The position numbers were made by a program, and so were the translations under genes. DNA of 64,000 nt from Bacillota bacterium (lineage in GTDB: Bacteria; Bacillota; Bacilli; Alicyclobacillales; SLC66). The stretch lies in assembly GCA_021805735.1 (NCBI GenBank), contig JAJZEE010000001.1, forward strand, positions 33,699-97,698, written 5' to 3'. Under the pieces are notes generated by a model. That model was not told where the DNA came from. It did no database searches and worked only from the letters and a program-made list of their open reading frames with translations. Shown in pieces: positions 39,661-50,037 of the stretch (positions are counted from its first letter, which is position 1; each line of letters opens with the position of its first letter).

Positions 39661-41121
39661 GTGAAATCGTCGGGAGGGGGAGTGGCGGTGAAGCTTGTGC
39701 TTCTGTCGGGTGGATCAGGGAAGCGTCTTTGGCCGATGTCAAACGATATCCGATCCAAGCAGTTCCTGCGGGTTCTATCGACTGAGGTTGGAGAACCCAT
39801 GTCCATGTTGCAACGTGTCTGGACTCAACTCGACGAGGCGGGCCTGCGAGAGAACGCGTACATCTGTGCGTCGCGGGCGCAGCTTGACGTGATTGAGGCG
39901 CAGATTGGACAAGCCTCGTTCATAGAGGAGCCTGAGCGCCGTGACACCTTTCCGGCCATTTCTCTGGCAACCGCGTATTTGTGGGACGTGGAGATGGCTC
40001 CTGACGATGACATCGTTGTTATTATGCCTATAGACCCCTACGTGGATAGTGAGTTCTTTTCAAACATAAAGGTCCTTTCTCAGGTGTTGGTGGAGTCGGA
40101 GGCCGAGATGGTTTTGATGGGCGTGCAACCCACTGAGCCCAGCAGCAAGTTTGGCTACATATGCGTTGAGCCCGGATTCCAGGCGGACAGCGCCCGCGGC
40201 TGGAAGAGGGTCTCGTCGTTTGTCGAAAAGCCGGTCCGAGATGTGGCAGAACAATTGGCAGCGGAAGGATCCCTTTGGAACTGTGGGGTGTTCTGTTTTC
40301 GACTGGGCTACATGAAGGGCGTGCTGAATGCCCGGGGGCTGCCGCTATCGTACCGTAAGCTCTCTGAGGCGTTTTCTTCGCTGCCCAAGCGGAGCTTTGA
40401 CTACGAGGTTGTCGAGAAGGCATCCTCCATCGTTGTCCATCCATTTTCGGGTCTGTGGACGGACTTGGGCACCTGGGGGTCGTTGTCGCAGCGGATCACG
40501 GACCGGTTCATCGGCAAGGGGAGACAATTTCGGTGTGAGGACACGCATGTCATCAATGAACTGGGAATCCCTCTTCTGGCGATAGGATTGCGCGACGCGA
40601 TTGTTGTGGCCACGCCCGACGGGGTGCTGGTGGCCGACAAGGAAATGAGTCCTCACATTAAGGAACTCGTGGCCCCGTTTGAGGGGCGTCCGATGTTCGA
40701 GGAACGTCTTTGGGGAATGTATCGCGTCATGGACTATCAGGAGTTGTCTGACGGCACGGAGGTTCTGACACGCTGGATCGAACTCTTGCCGGGGCACAAT
40801 CTCAGCTATCACAAGCACGAGAGGCGTGCGGAGATGTGGACGATCCTGGAGGGAAGCGGCGAAGTGGCCGTCGATGGGCGCTTGGTTCAGGTGGCGGCCG
40901 GTGACGTTGTCAGGATCTACCCCGAGCAGTGGCATGCGATCCGCGCACAGGACAAGCTCGCCTTCATAGAGGTTCAGCGCGGGTCGGAGGTCGTGGAGCA
41001 CGACATCGTCCGACGCTTTCACACATGGGCGGAGATCATTGATTATCTCGCGGTGGTCGGGGGGCTGCGGAGTGTGGACGCGGCGGTGTCGATGAAGGCC
41101 GGTTCCGTGTCGTCGGCGTAG
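39661..41121 (+). CDS. manC: Mannose-1-phosphate guanylyltransferase/mannose-6-phosphate isomerase-type bifunctional protein
   Basis: 'LLSGGSGKRLWPMSNDIRSKQFL', 'FVEKP', C-terminal cupin 'LLPGHNLSYHKHERRAEMWTILEGSGEV'. Confidence 0.93.
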   Translation: MKSSGGGVAVKLVLLSGGSGKRLWPMSNDIRSKQFLRVLSTEVGEPMSMLQRVWTQLDEAGLRENAYICASRAQLDVIEAQIGQASFIEEPERRDTFPAISLATAYLWDVEMAPDDDIVVIMPIDPYVDSEFFSNIKVLSQVLVESEAEMVLMGVQPTEPSSKFGYICVEPGFQADSARGWKRVSSFVEKPVRDVAEQLAAEGSLWNCGVFCFRLGYMKGVLNARGLPLSYRKLSEAFSSLPKRSFDYEVVEKASSIVVHPFSGLWTDLGTWGSLSQRITDRFIGKGRQFRCEDTHVINELGIPLLAIGLRDAIVVATPDGVLVADKEMSPHIKELVAPFEGRPMFEERLWGMYRVMDYQELSDGTEVLTRWIELLPGHNLSYHKHERRAEMWTILEGSGEVAVDGRLVQVAAGDVVRIYPEQWHAIRAQDKLAFIEVQRGSEVVEHDIVRRFHTWAEIIDYLAVVGGLRSVDAAVSMKAGSVSSA

Positions 41122-41450
41122 TCGGAGAACGCGCGCATACAGCAGGGTCAACGTTGACTTTCGCGACCGTACATTGACCCCTCGCACAAAAGAAGCTGGA
41201 TGTTTCACGCCAGTAGTGTAGAAGTAGTCTAGCTGGTAGTATCATCGTCGTTGAAACGGGACAGGCTATCATTTCCTAGAATACACACTTCAAAGCTTTC
41301 TCCGCCACAATGCTTAGCCCTGCGTAAGTGATGGGCCACGATTGCAGCCGTTGTAACTGGCTTGTGGCTTAGTTCGATTGCCGAGCGGATAAGCTGACAT
41401 GGCCTTTTTCTTCGCTCGTGTGCTGCGAATTTGTTAGGAAGTCAATCTAT

Positions 41451-41894
41451 CTACTTTTGGGTTATATCCTGCTTTGCCTGTTCGTTTGTCAATTCCCTAA
41501 CAATTCCTTCGACCACATGCAAGGGTAGATGGAGCCTGTCCGCGACCTCTTCTGGGAACAATCCACAACTCAACAGGCCCTCTGCTCGTCCATCGTCATA
41601 AATCATGTCGAGAACACCATAATGACCAACGATTGTCCATTGGAAGCTAGATATTGCTTCCGGCAATGTTCCTCCATCAAAAACGCAGTGCTGTTTCGAT
41701 GTGTGATAGACGAAGCTTAGATACCCTGAGTTGAGTTTGTAGGGTTCATTTGGAACGCTTTCTGCTGAGACGATATCGATGACAGCGACTTCATCAACAT
41801 ACTGTTTTCCATATTTCTCGCAAGCGTCCAATGGAATCAACTCAAGCCATTGGTCTGGAAAGTATTCACGGACTTTACACCACCTCACGACCAA
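41451..41894 (-). CDS. Hypothetical protein
   Basis: 147 aa ORF with balanced composition and C-terminal HTH-like 'EEVADRLHLPLHVVEGIVRELT'; no family recognised. Confidence 0.5.
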   Translation of the reverse strand: MVVRWCKVREYFPDQWLELIPLDACEKYGKQYVDEVAVIDIVSAESVPNEPYKLNSGYLSFVYHTSKQHCVFDGGTLPEAISSFQWTIVGHYGVLDMIYDDGRAEGLLSCGLFPEEVADRLHLPLHVVEGIVRELTNEQAKQDITQK

Positions 41895-42090
41895 ACCCCC
41901 CTTCTACTTCACTATCGCCCTCTTCGAGCATCCGCTTGGCGATGGTTCGAAGCCCTTCTTCCAATTCTTCGACGGACAACTCACGGTGGTGCCAATGCAT
42001 TATTGCTTGATCACATCGTGGTCAGGGATTGGAGATGATCCAATTCGGATTTCTACGTTGCCCCCCATCGCTTTGGCCATTCTCCGACCG

Positions 42091-42286
42091 TTTTCGGGTC
42101 TGTGGACGGATCTGGGCGCCTGGGGGTCGTTGTCGCAACGGATCACGGACCGATTCATCGGCAAGGGACGACAATTTCGGTGTTAGGACACGCATGTCAT
42201 CAACGAACTGGGCATCTCTCTTCTGACAATCGGGCTGCGCGACGCGATCGTTGTGGCCACGCCAGGACGGGGTGCTGGTGGCCGAC
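42091..42286 (+). pseudogene. Partial manC duplicate (remnant)
   Basis: ~195 bp closely matching 40444-40638; in-frame TAG at 42184-42186 (TGTGAG to TGTTAG) plus a +1 frameshift near the 3' end. Confidence 0.88.
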
Positions 42287-42307
42287 TTGGAACCAGAGGC
42301 GTTCTAC

Positions 42308-43129
42308 TCAGTTTTGCTGCTTCTTGAGAAGCTGCTCCACGTCCTCTGTGGACAATCCGGATACTTTTGCAACCTTCTCCACGCTGTCGCCCATTTCAAG
42401 CAAACGTTTGGCAAAGGCAAGTCGTTCCTCTTTACGGCCTTCCTCACGACCTTCCTCACGGCCTTCCTCGCGGCCTTCGTCAAACAACTCCTGCGCCATC
42501 CTGAACACCTGTCTCAACTCCTCTCTCAGACGTTTCCGCTCTCCTTGGCCAAGCCCCTTGTCTCCAAACGCCAACAGAGCCGCCACTACGAGATCCCGCT
42601 CCGCCTCGTCCGGCACCCGTGGCACCAGTTCCAGCACCCGCTCGAACGCCCGCTCACGATCGCGCACATCCATGGTGAGCGCCAACGCCAGACGCAGCCG
42701 ATCCTCCGGATGCCATCTGTCAGCCAGCACATGCCGTGTGACCTCGTCGAGCGCCGCGTCCCCATTCAGGTTAGCCAAAAACACATTCTCCACGCGATAC
42801 TGTGCCGTGCCGATGTCGAGTTCGTCCGGCGCCTGCGTGACCGCCGAGTGATACAGCACCAGTGTGCGAACCTTCATTTTGTGACGCCGGGCCAGACGAA
42901 CATCGTATTCGAGGAACCGATGCAGGTCGGATTCACGCTTGCTCTGGAACTCCAAGTGAAACAACCGACCGTCCTGCATGCGCCAAGCCATATCGATCCG
43001 CAAGGTGTTGGCTGGCAACTCCGTCGGCAACGGCTCGGCCAACTCCACGCCGTATACCCCGACGGCCTTCAGCGCGCCGCCAGACAGTGACTCTGTGAGA
43101 GCCTTCATGAGCGTGTCCTGGTGTGCCAA
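42308..43129 (-). CDS. Rpn family recombination-promoting nuclease/putative transposase
   Basis: PD-(D/E)XK-like 'IDMAWRMQDGRLFHLEFQSKRESDLHRFLEYDVRLARRH'; repeated GREE motif; C-terminal 'VEKVAKVSGLSTEDVEQLL'. Confidence 0.85.
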   Translation of the reverse strand: MAHQDTLMKALTESLSGGALKAVGVYGVELAEPLPTELPANTLRIDMAWRMQDGRLFHLEFQSKRESDLHRFLEYDVRLARRHKMKVRTLVLYHSAVTQAPDELDIGTAQYRVENVFLANLNGDAALDEVTRHVLADRWHPEDRLRLALALTMDVRDRERAFERVLELVPRVPDEAERDLVVAALLAFGDKGLGQGERKRLREELRQVFRMAQELFDEGREEGREEGREEGRKEERLAFAKRLLEMGDSVEKVAKVSGLSTEDVEQLLKKQQN

Positions 43130-43525
43130 CGCGTCACCTCTTTGACTGTAGTATACTGCGCTGCCCTATGGTTGCCAATCGCGAAGTTCTGCCGGGGCTG
43201 GGGCACGCGAAGTGTGGAAGTAGGAGGCGGAGACGTTTCTGTCCGACACTTCCGAAAGTGATGAACGATTGGGGGCGTGGATTCAGATCGTATCTGCTGT
43301 TCCGGACATTGAGATGGATGGAGATGCGTTCGTCGATGATATTGTGTTGGTCGTCCATTTTGAGCGCATGGAGATGTTTTCACTTTCAAAGTCGACGCAC
43401 CGCCAAACACCCGGCCGATCTTCGCATCGTGTACCAGGACATCGGTGCGGCCATGCGAGTTCGCGGATTTGGCCATCGGTGCCTTCCGGATGACATATAT
43501 CGGCGACTGTACGTTGTTTTCCCGC

Positions 43526-43750
43526 TCAGCGGAAGTTCAGTCGTCCGTTCTTCACCATATCCGAGACGATCCGGAAGTCGACACCCGTGTCGCGCACCAC
43601 ATCCAGCATGGACGCGCTGCGGTGTTCGTGCAAATAGGCATTGACTTTGTTCACCAAAGCCGCTTCCACCTGCACGCAGGACGGGCAAATGCCTCTGTGG
43701 GATTTCGTGAAGAGCGCTCCACAACGTTCGCAATTGGCCAGCATGACCAT
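43526..43750 (-). CDS. YvyF-like flagellar operon protein (TIGR03826-type)
   Basis: Two CxxC pairs 'CERCGALF...CPSC' plus 'MLDVVRDTGVDFRIVSDMVKNGRL'. Confidence 0.7.
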   Translation of the reverse strand: MVMLANCERCGALFTKSHRGICPSCVQVEAALVNKVNAYLHEHRSASMLDVVRDTGVDFRIVSDMVKNGRLNFR

Positions 43751-43782
43751 CCCTCCTTATATGCAAATGTTTGTTAGACATA

Positions 43783-44145
43783 TCAGCGTCGAAGGGCAGA
43801 TTGGACTTCCTCCAGCACTTTCGATAGTTGAAACGGTTTGATGACGAACCCCACGGCGCCGAGTTGCAATGCCTCCGCCAGCAGGGATTGTTGACCCATC
43901 GCCGTGACCATGATGATCTTCGCTGACGCATGATGGGCGATAATGGCCTTTACCGCCTGCAGTCCGTCCATGACGGGCATGGTGATGTCCATGGTGACCA
44001 AGTCGGGCTTGAGGACGGCATACTTCTCCACGGCCTCGGAACCATTCGTCGCTTCGTGAAGATCGGTAAACCCAGCTTCGAAGAGAGTCTGCTTCAGTAT
44101 CGTGCGCATAAAGTAGGAATCGTCGACTATCAACACGCTAGGCAC
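43783..44145 (-). CDS. cheY: CheY-like response regulator
   Basis: 'SVLIVDDSYFMRTILKQTLFEAGFTDLHEATNGSEAVEKY...DLVTMDITMPVMDGLQAVKAI...KIIMVTAMGQQ...VIKPF'; GTG start at 44145. Confidence 0.92.
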   Translation of the reverse strand: MPSVLIVDDSYFMRTILKQTLFEAGFTDLHEATNGSEAVEKYAVLKPDLVTMDITMPVMDGLQAVKAIIAHHASAKIIMVTAMGQQSLLAEALQLGAVGFVIKPFQLSKVLEEVQSALRR

Positions 44146-44209
44146 AGAATTACCTCCGATCCGTTTCGCATGCGGGCATGGGTACCTGTATACAGGTTGA
44201 TCCGTGACG

Positions 44210-44243
44210 ACAAAAAACGGATTCCGCAGACACGGAATCCGTT
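44210..44243 (-). terminator. Rho-independent terminator (probable riboswitch expression platform)
   Basis: Minus strand AACGGATTCCG-tgtctg-CGGAATCCGTTTTTTG: perfect 11-bp stem and T6. Confidence 0.9.
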
Positions 44244-44253
44244 GCAACACTCA

Positions 44254-44331
44254 TTGCAACCCGGCGATCATCGACATGTGTCATTAGACCCGTGGTTTTG
44301 CGTCCGTATCTTTCGATACGTTTGCCCTGTA
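44254..44331 (-). ncRNA. c-di-GMP-I (GEMM-I) riboswitch aptamer upstream of cheY
   Basis: Minus strand CAGGGCAAACGTATCGAAAGATACGGACGCAAAACCACGGGTCTAATGACACATGTCGATGATCGCCGGGTTGCAA: GCAAAC, GAAA tetraloop hairpin, GGACGCAAAnCC, GGGTCTAA and GGGTTGC elements. Confidence 0.85.
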
Positions 44332-44347
44332 TGCGTTTGACGGTTCG

Positions 44348-44377
44348 ACTATATCATAATGTGATAAGAATCTGCAA
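44348..44377 (-). promoter_or_regulatory. Putative sigma-A promoter for the riboswitch-cheY transcript
   Basis: Minus strand TTGCAG-N18-TATAGT just upstream of the aptamer. Confidence 0.5.
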
Positions 44378-44660
44378 TATTCGCGCAATCACCCCGTGTA
44401 GCGGGTGTCGCCGCACACATGGAACGGAACAGTGAAATCATGATGAAGATCAGTTGGCCCGTGATCGTACTCAATCGGGCGAGGGCGCCGAGGTGAACAC
44501 AGAACTCCCCTCTCGGGTTCCTCCCTACGACTGGCATGCGCGGGCGACGGAGCAACTGCGAGAGGGGAGTTCTGCCAGACTGTGAAAACGGGCTGGACAG
44601 TGCAAACAGTGCAAACGGCCTGTGCGAACAACGCAAGCGGCGTGGACTGCACAAGAAATC

Positions 44661-45029
44661 CTAAGATTCCAGCGGCCAGAGCGCAGCAGATTCTTCGTCC
44701 GTGAAGGGGCGCGACCTTGTGATAAAGCGCACCCTCTCTGACGCGTCGAGGGAGAATCCGCCGCCGCGCCCTGGAACCGCGTCGATCACCAGTTGTGTAT
44801 GTTTCCAGTATTCGTACTGCGCGGCGCCAATGTAAAACTGGCACTCGCCGATTTCGCCGAGCAAGACGTCCTGACCCCCGACTCTGAACTCGCCCGCCGG
44901 ATAGCACATCGGTGCGCTGCCGTCACAACAGCCGCCGGACTGATGGAACATGAGGGGTCCATGCAGACCCTGCAGCTTTTTTATCAACGCGAGGGCCTGG
45001 TCCGTGGCGATGACTTTGCGCGTGTCCAT
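44661..45029 (-). CDS. DUF779 domain-containing protein
   Basis: 'HGPLMFHQSGGCCDGSAPMCYPAGEFRVG...YWKHTQLVIDAVPGRGGGFSLD'; follows an aldehyde dehydrogenase. Confidence 0.93.
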   Translation of the reverse strand: MDTRKVIATDQALALIKKLQGLHGPLMFHQSGGCCDGSAPMCYPAGEFRVGGQDVLLGEIGECQFYIGAAQYEYWKHTQLVIDAVPGRGGGFSLDASERVRFITRSRPFTDEESAALWPLES

Positions 45030-45138
45030 GTTCCCTTGTCGCCTCCTTCAGATCGGTCTTGTCCAGTGCCTCGCCTGTACTTCGCCAAGTTCACCGATTT
45101 CGTCGCTGAGCTCAGCGGTTTTTTCGCAGTTCACCGAC

Positions 45139-46659
45139 TTAGAAAAATCCGAGCGCTTTGGGGCTGTAGCTGACCAGCAGATTTTTCGTCTGTTGGTAAT
45201 GTTCGAGCATCATCTTATGAGTTTCCCTGCCGATGCCGGATTGCTTGTATCCTCCAAACGCCGCGTGCGCAGGGTAATCGTGGTAGCAGTTGGTCCACAC
45301 GCGCCCCGCCTGAATGCCACGACCCATGCGATAGGCCGTATTCATATCCCGTGTCCAGACCCCGGCGCCGAGTCCGTAGAGGGTGTCATTGGCGATGCTG
45401 AGCGCGTCCGCCATGTCGGTGAAGCTTGTGACCGAGACCACGGGTCCGAAGATTTCCTCCTGGAAAATGCGCATCTTGTTATTGCCCGCAAAAACCGTCG
45501 GCTGAATGTAGTAGCCGTCCGCCAGATCGCCCGGCAGGGAATTGCGCTCTCCGCCTGTCAGCAGATTGGCTTTCTCCTGTTTTCCGAGGTCAATGTAAGT
45601 CAATATTTTTTCCATCTGTTCGGTTGAGGCCTGCGCGCCAATCATGGTTGACAGGTCAAGCGGATTCCCCTGTTTCACCTTGCGGGTGCGCTCGATGGCC
45701 TGCTGGAGAAAGTCGTCATAGAAACTCTCTTGGATCAACGCGCGTGAAGGACAGGTGCACACTTCACCCTGGTTGAGGGCAAACATCGTAAAACCCTCCA
45801 GGGCCTTGTCGGCGAAATCGTCATTTTGCGCAAATACGTCGGCGAAGAACACATTGGGCGACTTGCCGCCGAGTTCCAGGCTTACGGGAATGATGTTCTC
45901 GGACGCATACTGCATGATCAGCCGACCAGTCGTCGTCTCGCCGGTGAAGGCGATTTTCGCGATACGCTTGTTGCTGGCGAGAGGTTTGCCCGCCTCCACG
46001 CCGAATCCATTGACCACATTGACCACGCCCGGCGGCAGCAGGTCGCCAATCAGTTCCATGAGCACCATGATGCTCGCCGGCGTTTGCTCTGCGGGTTTCA
46101 ATATCACACAGTTGCCCGCGGCCAGTGCCGGGGCCAGCTTCCAGACCGCCATCAAAATCGGGAAATTCCACGGAATAATTTGGCCCACCACACCAAGCGG
46201 CTCATGAAAGTGATAGGCGACCGTGTCGTCGTTGAGTTCGCCCAGACTTCCCTCCTGAGCGCGAATGACGCCTGCGAAATAACGGAAGTGATCAATGGCC
46301 AGAGGCAGATCCGCCGCCAACGTCTCGCGAATCGGTTTTCCATTATCCCAAGTCTCCGCGACTGCAAGTACTTCCAAATTTTCTTCCATTCTGTCGGCGA
46401 TCCGGTTGAGGATCAGCGACCGCTGTGTCACCGAGGTCCGACCCCATGCGTCTTTTGCCTTGTGCCCGGCGTCGATGGCCAGTTCAATATCTTCCGCCGT
46501 CGATCTCGCGACTTCACAAAACACCTTGCCGTTGACGGGCGACGGGTTTTCAAAGTAGTTCCCCCTGACTGGCGCCGTCCACTCACCGTTGATATAATTG
46601 TTGTATCTCGACTTAAAAGTCACCTTGCTGCCGGGCTGCCCCGGTTGTTCGTAAATCAT
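45139..46659 (-). CDS. Aldehyde dehydrogenase (acetaldehyde dehydrogenase-type)
   Basis: '[32 protein letters not shown]', '[16 protein letters not shown]', '[17 protein letters not shown]'. Confidence 0.96.
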   Translation of the reverse strand: MIYEQPGQPGSKVTFKSRYNNYINGEWTAPVRGNYFENPSPVNGKVFCEVARSTAEDIELAIDAGHKAKDAWGRTSVTQRSLILNRIADRMEENLEVLAVAETWDNGKPIRETLAADLPLAIDHFRYFAGVIRAQEGSLGELNDDTVAYHFHEPLGVVGQIIPWNFPILMAVWKLAPALAAGNCVILKPAEQTPASIMVLMELIGDLLPPGVVNVVNGFGVEAGKPLASNKRIAKIAFTGETTTGRLIMQYASENIIPVSLELGGKSPNVFFADVFAQNDDFADKALEGFTMFALNQGEVCTCPSRALIQESFYDDFLQQAIERTRKVKQGNPLDLSTMIGAQASTEQMEKILTYIDLGKQEKANLLTGGERNSLPGDLADGYYIQPTVFAGNNKMRIFQEEIFGPVVSVTSFTDMADALSIANDTLYGLGAGVWTRDMNTAYRMGRGIQAGRVWTNCYHDYPAHAAFGGYKQSGIGRETHKMMLEHYQQTKNLLVSYSPKALGFF

Positions 46660-46723
46660 CCGAAAATTCCTCCTCTTCGATTAATGGTGTCTGCACTCTT
46701 GATAGATATTGCAATTATAGATA

Positions 46724-46740
46724 CGCAATATTCGTGCCAA
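46724..46740 (-). promoter_or_regulatory. Sigma-54 (-24/-12) promoter for aldehyde dehydrogenase/DUF779
   Basis: Minus strand TTGGCACGAATATTGCG versus consensus TGGCACG-N4-TTGC. Confidence 0.88.
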
Positions 46741-46781
46741 CTATGAGAGCGCTTACTGACCTGGTTTTGGTTCTTTCACGC

Positions 46782-46818
46782 TGTTCCAACAGGTGTTCCA
46801 AACCGATACAACTGTTCC
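46782..46818 (-). promoter_or_regulatory. Putative enhancer/UAS: three TGTTCC repeats
   Basis: TGTTCC at 46782, 46794 and 46813, ~45-80 bp upstream of the -24 element. Confidence 0.45.
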
Positions 46819-46920
46819 GTCATAGCGCGGCGAGTTATGAGCACGTGATGCGCATGTGATGGCACGCGATGAGCGCATTTCGAGCACGATGTACCAATTG
46901 TTGGCGAGGTGACAGAGGAA

Positions 46921-48846
46921 ATGAAATCGGAATTCACGAGCCCTTTCCTGCAATCGTCGTGGGAACGCAGCAGCGCATACGGCGTGGACCCGCTGGAGAA
47001 CCGCGACGCCGCCATTCTCGATGCGGGCATGCTGCGGCAGCACCGACAGGAGAAGCAGTCGCTGCTCCAGCAGATGGAACCTTCGCTGATGCGGCTGTAC
47101 ACCTGGATTCGACACACCCAGTCGTCCGTGATTGTGGCGGACACGAACGGATATATCCTGGAAAGTATCGGCGATCCCGCATTTTTAAGCTCAGCCGATA
47201 GAATCCATCTGATGAAAGGAGCCTGTTGGACGGAACAGGTGAAAGGAACCAACGCCATCGGCACGGTTATTGTAGAACAAAAGCCGATTGCGATTGTCGG
47301 TCAAGAACACTTCTGCGTCCAGAATCAGTTTTTGTGCTGTGCAGCGGCCCCCATCTTCGATAAGGCGGGACGATTGACGGCAGTTCTGGATATCAGCGGC
47401 TACCATGAGCAATACCATCCCTCCATCCTTGCGATGGTGGATGTGGTGGCCCGAAATATCGAGGACTGGATGATTATTGGCGATGTGGGCAGTCACCTCA
47501 TCGTGTCGCTGTCGTCGGACGCAAACGATCATGGTCAGCATCAGGCGCTGCTGGCGGTGGATGAGGACGGCGTCCTCGTTGGCGCCAATCGTGAGGCGCG
47601 TATGGTTCTGGGTATTCAGGAATCGTTTCGCCGCCCTGTTTTGCTGTCAGATCTGCTGATGGGGTGCCAACCGCTGCTCGCACGGACTTCGCGACATTTG
47701 GCTCAGGAAGTATCCGTGCGCAGCTCTGGAGACCACACTGCCACGTGGCATGCAGAGGTGTTTCTGGATCGACGCGATCCCGTCGTGGCGTTCAGCAGTT
47801 CCGTGCGTACAAAACACGAATCTCAAAAAACCAATTCACAATCCGCCCATTCTCAACCCTCGAACCCTCAAACTGCTTGGTCGACGAGATACAGCTTTTC
47901 AGACATCTGCGCTGGCGACGCCAATCTCGCAGCGGCGTTGCAGTTGGCGCGCCGGGCGGCCGTGACCGATTACAATGTGCTGATTACCGGCGAAACGGGA
48001 ACAGGCAAAGAAATGGTCAGTCAGGCGATGCATCATGCCAGTCCGCGAGGGAAACAAGCGTTTATTGCGATCAACTGCAGCGTGGTCTCAAAGTCGCTGA
48101 TGGAGAGCGAGCTTTTCGGCTATGAGGCAGGTTCGTTTACCGGCGCCAAAGCATCCGGGCAACCGGGAAAAATTGAATTGGCGCATGAAGGAACCCTGTT
48201 TTTGGACGAAATTGCCGAAATGCCATCCGACATGCAGACGGCTCTGTTGCGGGTGCTTCAGGAACGGACGATTGTGCGGGTGGGCGGAACAAAGCCGGTT
48301 CCTGTGGATATACGGATTATTGGAGCGACACACAAGGATTTGTGGCAAGAAGCGCAAGCGGGACATTTTCGCCAGGATCTGTTTTTTCGCCTGCAAGGGA
48401 TACAGATCGCGCTGCCGCCGCTGCGCGCGCGCGCTGACCTGATGGACTTGGCTTCTCATTTTCTGGCGGTGATTGGAGAGGAACTTCAGAAACATCCGTT
48501 GCTGCTCGCTCCAGACGCCCACAGGCTGCTGCAACAGTACGATTGGCCCGGAAACGTCCGTGAGCTCGAGACAGTATTGCGCCAAGCGGCTTTTCTTGCG
48601 GTGGACAACACCCTGCGCGCGCAGCACTTCCCAGCCCGCATGGCGTCGAAGCAAGCAACGCAACCGCAGCAGCAGCCGCATCTGGAAACGCCTCCGGAAA
48701 CGCAGGTCGATCGCCAGCGACTTCGGCAGGTAGAGGTTCAGGCTGTGCTCGATGCGATGAGGGAAACGGACGGCAACATCTCTCAGGCGGCAAAACTGCT
48801 TGGAATAGGCCGCAACACGCTCTATCGGAAACTGAAAAAAATTTGA
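46921..48846 (+). CDS. Sigma-54-dependent transcriptional activator (AcoR-like; GAF, AAA+, Fis-type HTH)
   Basis: Walker A 'GETGTGKE', 'ESELFGYEAGSFTGAKASGQPGKIELAHEGTLFLDEIAEMP', C-terminal 'GNISQAAKLLGIGRNTLYRKLKK'. Confidence 0.95.
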   Translation: MKSEFTSPFLQSSWERSSAYGVDPLENRDAAILDAGMLRQHRQEKQSLLQQMEPSLMRLYTWIRHTQSSVIVADTNGYILESIGDPAFLSSADRIHLMKGACWTEQVKGTNAIGTVIVEQKPIAIVGQEHFCVQNQFLCCAAAPIFDKAGRLTAVLDISGYHEQYHPSILAMVDVVARNIEDWMIIGDVGSHLIVSLSSDANDHGQHQALLAVDEDGVLVGANREARMVLGIQESFRRPVLLSDLLMGCQPLLARTSRHLAQEVSVRSSGDHTATWHAEVFLDRRDPVVAFSSSVRTKHESQKTNSQSAHSQPSNPQTAWSTRYSFSDICAGDANLAAALQLARRAAVTDYNVLITGETGTGKEMVSQAMHHASPRGKQAFIAINCSVVSKSLMESELFGYEAGSFTGAKASGQPGKIELAHEGTLFLDEIAEMPSDMQTALLRVLQERTIVRVGGTKPVPVDIRIIGATHKDLWQEAQAGHFRQDLFFRLQGIQIALPPLRARADLMDLASHFLAVIGEELQKHPLLLAPDAHRLLQQYDWPGNVRELETVLRQAAFLAVDNTLRAQHFPARMASKQATQPQQQPHLETPPETQVDRQRLRQVEVQAVLDAMRETDGNISQAAKLLGIGRNTLYRKLKKI

Positions 48847-48969
48847 TAGGTCCGGTCATACGACGTATCATGTATATGGAGGATGGGGAGAAATTGTGCA
48901 CCCTACCACTGGCGACAGTGGTTAAAAGTGCATAGGCCGATAGGACGATGAATATTTGGGGTGAAATAG

Positions 48970-49947
<978 letters not shown>

Positions 49948-50037
49948 GACCCGGACCCTCACAAAAATGCTGTGATTCTCGAACCCTGCAATCATGGCTG
50001 GCTAACATACAGAGCGATTGAGAGGGGGATTCTGATC

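Noticed and set aside
42440-42490. Short tandem repeats (cctcacggccttc) as a possible CRISPR or VNTR locus
   Set aside because: They encode the GREEGREEGREE tract of the Rpn protein; no spacers.
43123-43525. ORFs between Rpn and yvyF
   Set aside because: No family-like sequence in any frame; checked for FlgM by position but saw no resemblance.
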